This document shows positions 1 to 7,617 of a DNA stretch of 64,000 nucleotides, piece after piece. The translations under genes and the position numbers were made by a program. The notes under the pieces are model-generated. The model was not told the DNA's origin. It was given only the letters and a program-made list of their open reading frames with translations, and made no database searches. Numbering within the stretch: position 1 is the stretch's first letter; each line of letters opens with the position of its first letter. This DNA is from DATKJS01 sp050015275 (GTDB lineage Bacteria > Acidobacteriota > Aminicenantia > Aminicenantales > Saccharicenantaceae): contig JBEKBS010000006.1 of NCBI GenBank assembly GCA_050015275.1, positions 62,001 through 126,000 of the forward strand, in the 5' to 3' direction.

Positions 1-1218
1 GAAGAACTCGGCCAGGTTCAACTTGGCCGGGAGGTCCGGCCGGCCCATGCCCTGGATCAGGGCCAGGGGGATGTCCGACAGCGATGTCGTCAGGAACCCC
101 ACGGCCAAGATCTGGAAGGTCAGGGTGCTTGTCCGGGCGAATCCGGCACCCAGCCAGACCCTGAGGATCGGCCCCGCCATCAGGACTAGAAGGACGGAGA
201 CCGGACCGATTCCGACGATCAGATACTTGACCGCGTAGCCGAAGAGGGTCTTGGCCCGGCCCCGCTCCTCTCTCCCCTGGAGCGCGCTGAACGAGGGGAA
301 GAGCGTCAGGATCAAGCTTCCCGGCAGGATCCCGACCTTCGTGACGATCTCGTAGGGCGCGACATAAAAACCGACGGCTCTCATGTTCAGGATGGAGCCG
401 ACCATGAACCGGTCGAGGTAGGTCAGGATGGGCCGGACGATATTGGAGACGGTCAGCCAGCCACCGAATTTCAGGAGGTCGGGAACGCTCTCCTTGCGGA
501 AGGCCACGTCCCTCCTGAGGACAGGGAACGCCTTGAGGCAAAGCCAGACCCAGGCGACGAGGGCCAGGACCCTCGCCCCGACGAGCAGGGCCACGATGCC
601 GCGAAGGTCGAAGCCGAGGCCCACTCCGGCGAGCGGGAGGAGGTAATTCAGGGTGCTCGAGCCGCCCTTGACGATATTGACCAGGTCGAACCTCTGGCGG
701 GCTTCCAGGGCCCCGCGGAACGAGGCCGAGACGAGGACGACCGGGAGCGAGATCCCGATCAGGATGAACGATACCCTGGCCTCGGGCACGAGCGGGGCCG
801 GGATGTGGAGGATGCGACCCACGAGCAAGGGGGTGGCCAGGGCCAGGAGCGCGGCCCCGATCAGGCCCAGGGCCCCCTGGAAAAAGACCGTGGTCCAGAG
901 GATCCTGGGGATCCTGTCCGATTCGCCCCGGCCCAGGGCCTCGGCGATGAACTTGGTCGTGGCCCGGCTCAGGCCCAGGTCGAAGAACGCCAGATACCCG
1001 ACGACCACCCAGACGAGCGACAGAATGCCGAACCGCTCCGTCCCCAGCCAGCGGATGGTGAAGGGCATCGCCAGGACGCCGACCAGCATGGGAAATCCCA
1101 GGCCGATCATATTCAGGATCGTGTTCCTGGCGAGCAGGCCCGGCCTGATCTCGAAATCGGGCCGGGTCCGGGCGCTCTCCGGAGCAGGACGGGGGTTCTG
1201 AGGTCTGGAAGGGGTCAC
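1..1218 (-). CDS. Polysaccharide/oligosaccharide flippase (MATE/Wzx-like), C-terminus cut by window edge
   Basis: Reading the minus strand from a GTG at 1218 gives an uninterrupted 406-codon frame that is still open at base 1. GAGG lies six bases before the GTG, which decides this start over an internal ATG about 37 codons in. The product is highly hydrophobic, with many regularly spaced membrane segments. After a short polar N-terminus it reads RNTILNMIGLGFPMLVGVLA, then GYLAFFDLGLSRATTKFIAE, the usual opening of Wzx/RfbX-type lipid-linked oligosaccharide translocases. Family knowledge: such proteins move undecaprenyl-linked sugars across the inner membrane for O-antigen, capsule or exopolysaccharide. 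No glycan genes are visible next to it because the window ends there. The flippase superfamily is confident; the substrate is unknown. Confidence 0.8.
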   Translation of the reverse strand, partial: MTPSRPQNPRPAPESARTRPDFEIRPGLLARNTILNMIGLGFPMLVGVLAMPFTIRWLGTERFGILSLVWVVVGYLAFFDLGLSRATTKFIAEALGRGESDRIPRILWTTVFFQGALGLIGAALLALATPLLVGRILHIPAPLVPEARVSFILIGISLPVVLVSASFRGALEARQRFDLVNIVKGGSSTLNYLLPLAGVGLGFDLRGIVALLVGARVLALVAWVWLCLKAFPVLRRDVAFRKESVPDLLKFGGWLTVSNIVRPILTYLDRFMVGSILNMRAVGFYVAPYEIVTKVGILPGSLILTLFPSFSALQGREERGRAKTLFGYAVKYLIVGIGPVSVLLVLMAGPILRVWLGAGFARTSTLTFQILAVGFLTTSLSDIPLALIQGMGRPDLPAKLNLAEFF

Positions 1219-1517
1219 GATAAACCTCGGGCCGTAGACAGGCTACCGCCGATGGACGGAAAGCGTCTCTTCACGCTTTATTTTTTCGGAACCGTCAGAG
1301 GCTGACGCGAGGCCACAAGGGGTCGATGGCAACAAAGCCGGCCCCTGAAAAGGAAGGTGTAAAGATCGCTCGCATCATGGCGCCATGATAACGGCCCCCT
1401 TTCCCCTGTCGCAATCGTCAGGCCGGATGAATCCAGGGGTGAAAATCGGTCCCATTGTATCACCTTTTGGGGTGGGAAAATCGGGACCTTCTCACCCCCG
1501 TCCCGCAGGGCGGTTTC
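1219..1517. other. Intergenic region between divergent flippase and thiC genes
   Basis: About 300 bases without a convincing gene between the divergently oriented flippase and the thiC-like gene. I looked for a TPP riboswitch (conserved CUGAGA and the distal pyrophosphate-sensor loop) on the plus strand and did not find one. The stretch holds short GC-rich inverted repeats, for example gcatcatggcgccatgat near 1372-1389, but nothing that I can assign. Confidence 0.4.
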
Positions 1518-1546
1518 TTGACAGCCCTGGACCCCTCCTCTATACT
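1518..1546 (+). promoter_or_regulatory. Housekeeping-type promoter for thiC-like gene
   Basis: TTGACA (1518-1523), a 17-base spacer and TATACT (1541-1546). The predicted start of transcription leaves a leader of about 34 bases before the ATG at 1587. That is too short to hold a TPP riboswitch. Confidence 0.75.
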
Positions 1547-1586
1547 TAAACTTACCTCGAGAGAACGATCTCCGAATAGAGAAATT

Positions 1587-2894
1587 ATGACGCAGGTCGA
1601 GCAGGCCAGGAAGGGTGTCCTCACGCGGGTCCTGAAGAAGGCCGCCTCCGCGGAGGCAGTCTCCGCCGAGGCGTTGGCCGGCCTCGTCTCGGAAGGCCTG
1701 GCGGTCATCCCTCATAATCCAGGCCATGCTCCCGCCCGGCCCGCGGCAATCGGCAGGGGCCTCCGGACCAAGGTCAACGTCAACATCGGCACGTCGCGCG
1801 ATTTTCCCCGCCTGGCCGACGAGCTCAAGAAATTGAAGGTCAGCCTGGATTACGGGACCGACGCCCTGATGGACCTGAGCACGGGCGGGGACATTAGGAA
1901 GATCCGTCAGGCGATCCTCCGGCGGACGCCCGTGCCCCTGGGGACCGTACCAATCTACCAGGCGGCCATCCGGGCCATTGAACGCCGCGGGACGATCGTC
2001 GACATCACGGAAGACGACATGTTCGAGGCCATCGAGTCCCAGGCCCGGGAGGGCGTGGATTTCATGACCGTCCACAGCGGCCTGACCCTCAAGGCCGTCG
2101 ACCGCCTGAAAAAGCAGGGCCGCGTCGCGGACATCGTCTCCCGGGGAGGGGCCTTCCACCTCGCCTGGATGCTCCACAACGGAAAGGAAAATCCTTTTTA
2201 CGCCCGCTTCGACCGCCTTCTCGAAATCGCCCGGCGGCACGACGTCACCCTCAGCCTGGGCGACGGCCTGCGGCCGGGATCGATCCTGGACGCGACCGAC
2301 CGTCCCCAGATCGAGGAGCTGCTGACCCTCGGCGAGCTCGTCCGCAGCGCCCGGGAGGCGGGCGTCCAGGTCATGGTCGAAGGCCCGGGCCACGTCCCTC
2401 TCGACCAGGTCGAGATGAACATCCGGCTCCAGAAGCGCCTCTGCCAGGACGCGCCGTTCTACGTGCTGGGACCCCTCGTCACCGACATCGCCCCCGGCTA
2501 CGACCACATCGTCTCGGCCATCGGCGGGGCGCTGGCGGCCGCGGCGGGGGCGGATTTCCTCTGCTACGTGACGCCCGCCGAGCACCTCGGGCTGCCGACG
2601 CTCGACGACGTCCGCGAGGGGCTCGTCGCTTCGAGGATCGCGGCCCACGCCGCCGACATCGTCAAGCGTGTCCCGGGCGCCCTCGAGCGGGACCTCGAGC
2701 TGTCACGGGCCCGGAAGCGACTGGACTGGAAGGCCCAGGAAAAATTGGCCATCGACCCCCTCAAGTTCAAGGCGGTCCGGAAGAGGAGAAAATCGAAAAC
2801 CCAGGCCTGCTCCATGTGCGGGGAATTCTGCGCCATGAGGATCGTCAGCGAATTTCTCAATCCCGGCGGAGACGCCGATGCCCGGTGTTCCTAG
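1587..2894 (+). CDS. thiC: ThiC-family radical SAM enzyme (phosphomethylpyrimidine synthase, or BzaF-type paralog)
   Basis: A 435-residue protein of the ThiC family, which converts aminoimidazole ribotide to hydroxymethylpyrimidine phosphate for thiamin. The start at 1587 is chosen because the promoter ends at 1546 and homology begins at MTQVEQARKG; an upstream in-frame ATG at 1455 lies before the promoter. Family hallmarks are visible: TKVNVNIGTS, SLDYGTDALMDLSTGGD, FMTVHSGLT, SRGGAFHLAWM, SLGDGLRPGS, MVEGPGHVPL and APGYDHIVSAIGGA. It is the short form without the N-terminal extension of enterobacterial ThiC. The C-terminal cluster motif is C408-S-M-C411-G-E-F-C415, spacing CX2CX3C, one residue shorter than the CX2CX4C of well-studied ThiC; this may be normal for the short form. 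BzaF (5-hydroxybenzimidazole synthase, from the same substrate) is an alternative. The last 17 bases overlap the next gene. Confidence 0.85.
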   Translation: MTQVEQARKGVLTRVLKKAASAEAVSAEALAGLVSEGLAVIPHNPGHAPARPAAIGRGLRTKVNVNIGTSRDFPRLADELKKLKVSLDYGTDALMDLSTGGDIRKIRQAILRRTPVPLGTVPIYQAAIRAIERRGTIVDITEDDMFEAIESQAREGVDFMTVHSGLTLKAVDRLKKQGRVADIVSRGGAFHLAWMLHNGKENPFYARFDRLLEIARRHDVTLSLGDGLRPGSILDATDRPQIEELLTLGELVRSAREAGVQVMVEGPGHVPLDQVEMNIRLQKRLCQDAPFYVLGPLVTDIAPGYDHIVSAIGGALAAAAGADFLCYVTPAEHLGLPTLDDVREGLVASRIAAHAADIVKRVPGALERDLELSRARKRLDWKAQEKLAIDPLKFKAVRKRRKSKTQACSMCGEFCAMRIVSEFLNPGGDADARCS

Positions 2895-3756
2895 GCGCCT
2901 TCTCTTTGGGACGGCCGGCGTACCGCTCTCGGCCTCCGACACCTCGACGCTCGCGGCCCTCGACCACATCAAGAGACTCGGGCTCGACGGCCTCGAGATC
3001 GAGTTCGTCAAGGGCGTCAAGATGGGCCTTGACACGGCCGGCAAGATCCGGCAGAAGGCGGCGGTCCTGGGCCTCCGCCTGAGCGTCCACGCTCCCTACT
3101 ACATCAACTTCAACTCCGAGGACCGGGGGATCCGGCTCCACAGCCAGGAGCGGCTCCTGAGCTCCGCCCGGGTCGGGGCGGCGTGCGGGGCGGAGAGCGT
3201 CGTCTTCCACGCGGGGTTTTACGGCAAGGACTCTCCCGAAAGGGCCTACGCCGCCATCAAGAGCGGGCTCGCGGCCGTGATGTCCATCGTCCGGACCGAG
3301 CGGCTTCCCACGAGCGTCCGCGTCGAGACCATGGGCAAGCGGTCCCAGTTCGGGACGCTCGATGAGGTGCTCCAGCTCTGCCGAGAGGTCGACGGCCTCC
3401 GGCCGTGCCTGGACTTCTCCCACATCTACGCACGCGATGGCCGGGTCAACTCCTACCAGGATTTTTACCGCGTCCTCAGCAAGGTCGCGAAAAAGCTCGG
3501 GGCCGGGGCGCTCAAGACCGCCCACATCCACATCGCGGGGATCCACTATAACGACAAGGGCGAGGTCAAGCACCTCAACCTCGACGAGGCGGACTTCCGG
3601 TACGACGAATGGATCCAGGCCCTCCGGGACCTCGGGGTCGAGGGCCTCGTCATCTGCGAGAGCCCGAACCTCGAGGCCGACGCCCTGATGCTCAAGAATC
3701 TATTCCGGGCCCAGCAGGCTAAGGGCCCGTCCGCCGCCGGGCCGGCCCGGCCTTGA
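2878..3756 (+). CDS. Endonuclease IV / xylose isomerase-like TIM-barrel protein (Nfo family)
   Basis: A 292-residue AP-endonuclease-family-2 TIM barrel. The ATG at 2878 lies inside the end of the thiC-like gene, so the two are probably translationally coupled. Residues that fit the trinuclear-zinc barrel of endonuclease IV are visible: LSVHAPYYINF (His in strand 3), SVVFHAGFYG (His), VRVETMGK (Glu), CLDFSHIYAR (Asp and His), AHIHIAGIH (His) and ICESPN (Glu near the C-terminus). Family members nick DNA at abasic sites, but the same fold serves sugar isomerases and epimerases. The HAPYYINF form is typical of archaeal-type Nfo-like proteins rather than E. coli Nfo. DNA repair is therefore likely but not certain. 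Confidence 0.75.
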   Translation: MPGVPRRLLFGTAGVPLSASDTSTLAALDHIKRLGLDGLEIEFVKGVKMGLDTAGKIRQKAAVLGLRLSVHAPYYINFNSEDRGIRLHSQERLLSSARVGAACGAESVVFHAGFYGKDSPERAYAAIKSGLAAVMSIVRTERLPTSVRVETMGKRSQFGTLDEVLQLCREVDGLRPCLDFSHIYARDGRVNSYQDFYRVLSKVAKKLGAGALKTAHIHIAGIHYNDKGEVKHLNLDEADFRYDEWIQALRDLGVEGLVICESPNLEADALMLKNLFRAQQAKGPSAAGPARP

Positions 3757-3859
3757 AATCAAAAACCAGAAGTCCTGGGGACCGGCCCCCCTTGAGAGGA
3801 AGGACGAACCCGAGCGGGCGATGGGTGAATCCGGCTTCCCTTTCGGGGCGATTCGGGCA

Positions 3860-3865
3860 TATAAT
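3860..3865 (+). promoter_or_regulatory. -10 element of por operon
   Basis: A perfect TATAAT 33 bases before the porG ATG, in an otherwise GC-rich gap. The matching -35 is poor (cttccc about 19 bases upstream), so only the -10 is claimed. Confidence 0.5.
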
Positions 3866-3898
3866 AGCGCCTCATCCAAGACCGGAAAGGAGAGGGAC

Positions 3899-4441
3899 AT
3901 GGTCGAAATCCGATTTCACGGCCGCGGCGGCCAGGGGACCGTCGTCGCCTCCAAGATCCTGGCCGACGCCATCGCCAAGGAAGGGAACTGGGTCCAGGCC
4001 TATCCCGAATTCGGGGTCGAGCGCCGGGGGTCCCCCGTCGTCGCCTTCATCCGCATTGACGACAAGCCGATCTATGACAAGAGCCGGATCTACGCGCCCG
4101 ACGACGTCGTCGTCGTCGACCCGACCCTCGTCGAGGCCATCGACATCACCGAGGGCCTGAAGGCAGGAGGCACCATCATCATCAACAGCGACCGGAAGCC
4201 CGAGGACTTCCCCTTCCACGGGAAATACAAGGTCCGGACCATCAACGCCACCGAGATCGCCGTCAAGAACAGGCTGGGGAGCCTGGCCGCCCCTATCGTC
4301 AACACGGCCATCGCCGGCGCCGTCATCAAGGTCCTCGGACTGACGAAGCTCGAATCCCTGGCCCAGGCCATCCGGGAGGGCATCTCCATCAAGCCGGAGG
4401 ACAACGTCAAGGCGGCCGAGGAAGCCTACGCTCGGGCCTGA
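3899..4441 (+). CDS. porG: 2-oxoacid:ferredoxin oxidoreductase gamma subunit
   Basis: A 180-residue gamma subunit. The ATG at 3899 follows AAAGGAGAGGG and begins MVEIRFHGRGGQGTVVASKI, the RxHGRGGQG signature of this subunit. The longer in-frame ATG at 3821 would add 26 unrelated residues and precedes the -10 element. EFGVERRGSPVVAFIRID and the C-terminal GxxAAPIVNTA region also match. First gene of a gamma-delta-alpha-beta operon, the order common in thermophilic and anaerobic pyruvate (POR) or branched-chain 2-ketoacid (VOR) oxidoreductases. The complex acts in the cytoplasm, converting 2-oxoacid plus CoA to acyl-CoA and CO2 with reduction of ferredoxin. The substrate cannot be told from sequence alone. 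Confidence 0.9.
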   Translation: MVEIRFHGRGGQGTVVASKILADAIAKEGNWVQAYPEFGVERRGSPVVAFIRIDDKPIYDKSRIYAPDDVVVVDPTLVEAIDITEGLKAGGTIIINSDRKPEDFPFHGKYKVRTINATEIAVKNRLGSLAAPIVNTAIAGAVIKVLGLTKLESLAQAIREGISIKPEDNVKAAEEAYARA

Positions 4442-4454
4442 GGGAGAATCGGAC

Positions 4455-4751
4455 ATGAAGGAAAAGAAAGCCAAGAAGATCGTCTTCAAGTCGGCCGAGG
4501 AGATGCCGACCATGGTCATCTCCATCGGCAGCCAGACCCACAACCTGACCGGCGCCTGGCGGAACATCCGCCCCGAGATCGACCTGGCCAAGTGCCTCAA
4601 GTGCGGCATCTGCTGGAAGTTCTGCCCCGAACCGTCCATCGACATCGTCGACGAATGGCCCGTGGTGGACTACGATTACTGCAAGGGTTGCGGCATCTGC
4701 GCCGAGGAATGCCCGGCGAAGTGCATCGTCATGGTGGAGGAGCGGAGATGA
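4455..4751 (+). CDS. porD: 2-oxoacid:ferredoxin oxidoreductase delta subunit (2[4Fe-4S])
   Basis: A 98-residue ferredoxin-like delta subunit with two cluster motifs: CLKCGICWKFCPEP near residue 46 and CKGCGICAEECPAKC near residue 76. It carries electrons from the catalytic TPP centre towards external ferredoxin. It begins 13 bases after porG and its last four bases (ATGA) overlap the start of porA, so the operon is tightly coupled. The N-terminal 40 residues (SIGSQTHNLTGAWRNIRPEI) are the usual POR delta extension. Confidence 0.92.
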   Translation: MKEKKAKKIVFKSAEEMPTMVISIGSQTHNLTGAWRNIRPEIDLAKCLKCGICWKFCPEPSIDIVDEWPVVDYDYCKGCGICAEECPAKCIVMVEERR

Positions 4752-5902
4752 AGAAAGTCATGATGGGCAACCACGCTCTCTCGTACGGGGCCATGCTCTC
4801 CCGGTCCCAGGTCATCGCCGCCTACCCGATCACGCCGCAGACGCAGGTCGTCGAGCTCCTCTCCGAGATGTGTGCCGACGGGACGCTCGACGCCCAGTTC
4901 ATCAAGGTCGAATCAGAGCACTCGGCCATGGCCTCGTGCATCGGCGCTTCGGTCGCCGGGGCCAGGACCTTCACGGCGACCTCGGCCCAGGGGCTGGCCC
5001 TCATGCACGAGATGCTCCATTGGGCCTCGGGCGGCCGCCACCCCGTCGTCATGGGCAACATCAACCGGTCCATGGCCCCTGGCTGGTCGATCTGGACCGA
5101 CCAGAACGACAGCCTCTCCGAGCGCGACACGGGCTGGATGCAGTATTACTGCTCGTCGAACCAGGAGGTCCTCGACACCGTTATCCAGGCCTTCAAAGTC
5201 TCCGAAGCGCTGATGATCCCCGCCATGGTCGTCCTCGACGCCTTCGCCCTCTCCCATACCTACGAGGTCGTCGAGATCCCGGAACAGGAGAAGGTCGACA
5301 AGTACCTTCCGCCCTTCAAGCCGGCCATCCGCTTGACGCCGAGCGACCCCCACGCCTTCGGGGGGCTGACCGGGTCGGAACACTATTTCGAGCTGAGGTA
5401 CAAGCTCCAGAAGGACATGGAAAAGGCCCCGGCCCTGATCGAGGAAACGGGCCGCGAATATGAAAAGATCTTCGGCCGTTACCTGGGCCTCGTCGACCCT
5501 TACCGGTGCGATGATGCCGAGTTCGTCTTCGTCACCTCGGGGACGGCGGGATTCACGGCCCGCGTTGCCGTCGACGACCTCCGCAAGTCCGGGGTCAAGG
5601 CCGGGAACCTGCGGATCAAGGTCTTCCGCCCCTTCCCCTTCGCCAAGGTCCGGGAGATCCTCCAAAAGGTCAGGAGGGCGACCGTGGTCGACCGGAACAT
5701 CTCCTACGGCGCCCACGGCATCTTCTACCAGGAAGTGAAATCCGCGCTCTACGGCGAGGCCGGCATGCCGCCCGTCTTCGGCTATATCACCGGGCTCGGA
5801 GGACGCGATATCACCGTTGACACGTTCAAGGAGGTCGCTGCCCACGCCCTGGCCAAGGACAAGGCCGACGAAGAGATCGTCTGGATCGGAGTCAAGAAAT
5901 GA
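4748..5902 (+). CDS. porA: 2-oxoacid:ferredoxin oxidoreductase alpha subunit
   Basis: A 384-residue alpha subunit starting at the ATG that overlaps porD by four bases. An upstream in-frame ATG at 4592 would read through porD and is rejected. Visible hallmarks: AAYPITPQTQVVELLSE, KVESEHSAMASCIGASVAGAR, TATSAQGLALMHEM and NINRSMAPGWSIWTDQNDSL, which form the pyrimidine-binding domain and 2-oxoacid pocket. C-terminal VFRPFPFAKVREIL matches domain II. It pairs with PorB to bind TPP and the substrate. Confidence 0.92.
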   Translation: MKKVMMGNHALSYGAMLSRSQVIAAYPITPQTQVVELLSEMCADGTLDAQFIKVESEHSAMASCIGASVAGARTFTATSAQGLALMHEMLHWASGGRHPVVMGNINRSMAPGWSIWTDQNDSLSERDTGWMQYYCSSNQEVLDTVIQAFKVSEALMIPAMVVLDAFALSHTYEVVEIPEQEKVDKYLPPFKPAIRLTPSDPHAFGGLTGSEHYFELRYKLQKDMEKAPALIEETGREYEKIFGRYLGLVDPYRCDDAEFVFVTSGTAGFTARVAVDDLRKSGVKAGNLRIKVFRPFPFAKVREILQKVRRATVVDRNISYGAHGIFYQEVKSALYGEAGMPPVFGYITGLGGRDITVDTFKEVAAHALAKDKADEEIVWIGVKK

Positions 5903-6795
5903 AAAAAGAAAAGAAGATGACCCTGACGCTCCCCGCGGATGAGCTGATGGCCTGCGGACACCTGGCCTGCCAGGGCTGCGGCGCGACCCTCGCCATGCGC
6001 TACATGCTCAAGGCGCTCGGCCAGAAGACCGCCCTCTGCATCCCCGCCTGCTGCTGGGCGGTCATCGACGGTCCCTATCCCTATTCCTCCCTGGACGTCC
6101 CCATCTACCACTGCGCCTTCGAGACCGCCGCCTCCACGGCGACGGGCGTCAAGGCCGGGCTGGAGATGACGGGGGACACGGAGACGACGGTCGTCGCCTG
6201 GGCCGGGGACGGCGGGACGTTCGACATCGGCCTCCAGGCTCTGTCCGGGGCGGCCGAGAGGAACGAGGACATCATCTACGTCTGCTACGACAACGAAGCC
6301 TACATGAACACCGGCATCCAGCGGAGCTCCGCGACGCCCTACGGGGCCTGGACCACGACGACCCCGGTCAAGCATTTCAAGACCCGGCCGAAAAAGGACA
6401 TCGTGGCCATCCTCGCGGCCCACCGCATCCCCTACATCGCGACCGCCAGCATTTCGCACCCGGAGGACTTCGTCAAGAAAATGACGAAGGCCAAGGGGAT
6501 CAAGGGGACCCGCTTCTTCCACGTTTTCGCGCCGTGTCCGACGGGCTGGAAGAGCCGGCCCGACGACACCGTGAAGCTGGCCCGGATGGCCGTCCAGAAC
6601 GCCTATTTCCCGCTCTTTGAGATCGAGGACGGCCTGAGGACGACCTTGAACTTGAAGCTCAAGGAGAAAAAGCCGGTCAACGACTACCTCCGGCTGCAGG
6701 GGAGATTCCGCCATTTGAACGAGGCCCAGATCGCGGAAGTCCAGGCCGAGGTTGACGCCCGTTGGGAGCGCCTCCTCAAGGGCTGCGGGGGCTGA
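5899..6795 (+). CDS. porB: 2-oxoacid:ferredoxin oxidoreductase beta subunit (TPP-binding)
   Basis: A 298-residue beta subunit overlapping porA by ATGA. It shows HLACQGCGATLAMRYMLKAL (cluster and TPP contacts), CWAVIDGPYPYSS, VAWAGDGGTFDIGLQALSGA (the GDG...N thiamin-diphosphate motif, with YDNEAYMNTGIQRS following) and PCPTGW near the C-terminus. Cysteines at the N-terminus and in PCPTGW usually ligate the proximal [4Fe-4S] cluster. Last gene of porGDAB; a GC-rich hairpin follows directly. Confidence 0.92.
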   Translation: MKKEKKMTLTLPADELMACGHLACQGCGATLAMRYMLKALGQKTALCIPACCWAVIDGPYPYSSLDVPIYHCAFETAASTATGVKAGLEMTGDTETTVVAWAGDGGTFDIGLQALSGAAERNEDIIYVCYDNEAYMNTGIQRSSATPYGAWTTTTPVKHFKTRPKKDIVAILAAHRIPYIATASISHPEDFVKKMTKAKGIKGTRFFHVFAPCPTGWKSRPDDTVKLARMAVQNAYFPLFEIEDGLRTTLNLKLKEKKPVNDYLRLQGRFRHLNEAQIAEVQAEVDARWERLLKGCGG

Positions 6796-6821
6796 GCCGG
6801 CGCCCGGGTCCGGGCGCGGCT
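6795..6821 (+). terminator. GC-rich hairpin after porB
   Basis: An inverted repeat of about 12 bp with one bulged G and a two-base loop begins on the porB stop codon (AGCCG/CGCCCGG against CCGGGCG/CGGCT). T-rich sequence (ctctttggctttt) follows about 15 bases later, so this is an imperfect intrinsic terminator. Confidence 0.4.
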
Positions 6822-6934
6822 TTGCGGCCGGGCGCTCTTTGGCTTTTAATTCATATCGGATTTATCGAATTTCGGACGCCGGACCGTCCGGTCCCGGGCT
6901 GCCGATGGAAGGCCGGGAGGTCAAGGAGAAGAAG

Positions 6935-7429
6935 ATGCGAAGGTTCTTGATCGTTCTCGCGGCGGGAGCGCTCATCGCGGCCGGGGCGGCCGCCTGCGTC
7001 AGGGCCCAGGAAGAAAACGCGCCGGCACCCGATTTCTCGGTCAAGGACCTCAGGGGAAACACGCTCACCCTGGCGTCCTATAAGGGTAAAGTCCTGGTCC
7101 TGAACTTCTGGGCCACATGGTGCCCTCCCTGCCGGGAGGAGATCCCCGATTTCATCGAAGCCTACAAGAGCCTGAACGTCCGGGGGCTCGAGATCCTGGG
7201 CCTTTCCGTCGACCGCATCCCCCCCGACAGGCTCCGCGAGTGGACCGAGAAGGCCCAGATGATCTATCCCGTCGCGGTGGCCACCGGGCAAATCCTCATG
7301 GATTACCAGCCGGGACAGTACATCCCGGCGACCATCATCATCGACAGGAAGGGCCGGATCCGCTACCGGACGTCCGGATCGATGGACAAAGACACTCTGG
7401 TCCGGCTCTTCAAGGAGTATTCGGATTAG
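6935..7429 (+). CDS. TlpA/ResA-like exported thioredoxin
   Basis: A 164-residue protein with an N-terminal hydrophobic signal (RRFLIVLAAGALIAAGAAAC), which may also be a lipobox at Cys 18. A thioredoxin-fold domain follows: APDFSVKDLRGNTLTLASYKGK, then VLNFWATWCPPCREEIP with the WCPPC redox motif, a cis-proline region QYIPATIII and a final helix. The start at 6935 is preceded by AAGGAGAAGAAG; an in-frame ATG at 6905 is possible but lies before that site. Family role: extracytoplasmic reduction of disulfides, for example in cytochrome c maturation or on secreted proteins. No cytochrome genes are adjacent, so the partner is unknown. Confidence 0.85.
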   Translation: MRRFLIVLAAGALIAAGAAACVRAQEENAPAPDFSVKDLRGNTLTLASYKGKVLVLNFWATWCPPCREEIPDFIEAYKSLNVRGLEILGLSVDRIPPDRLREWTEKAQMIYPVAVATGQILMDYQPGQYIPATIIIDRKGRIRYRTSGSMDKDTLVRLFKEYSD

Positions 7430-7528
7430 CCCAGGCCCCTTGGGCCGTCAGGCACGGCGGCCCGGGATGGCGCCCGAGGCCTCCAGGTCGGTGGGGTCGC
7501 GGTCGGGATGCCTCCTCTCCCGGAAGAT

Positions 7529-7556
7529 TTGACATCCTGCCACGATCCTCTAATAA
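7529..7556 (+). promoter_or_regulatory. Promoter of KAS III-like gene
   Basis: TTGACA (7529-7534), a 16-base spacer and TAATAA (7551-7556) inside an AT-rich patch of a GC-rich gap. The leader to the ATG at 7618 is about 55 bases. Confidence 0.5.
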
Positions 7557-7617
7557 TAAAAAGCCGCGAATGGTCTTTCGAAGTTGCGGACCTGAATAAA
7601 AAGGAGACGCTGACGCG

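Noticed and set aside
653..1305. Plus-strand frames of 166-182 codons at the left edge
   Set aside because: They lie opposite the flippase gene, which has a coherent multi-helix product and a good start.
1219..1586. Possible TPP riboswitch upstream of the thiC-like gene
   Set aside because: No CUGAGA or distal conserved loop, and the promoter leaves only about 34 bases of leader.
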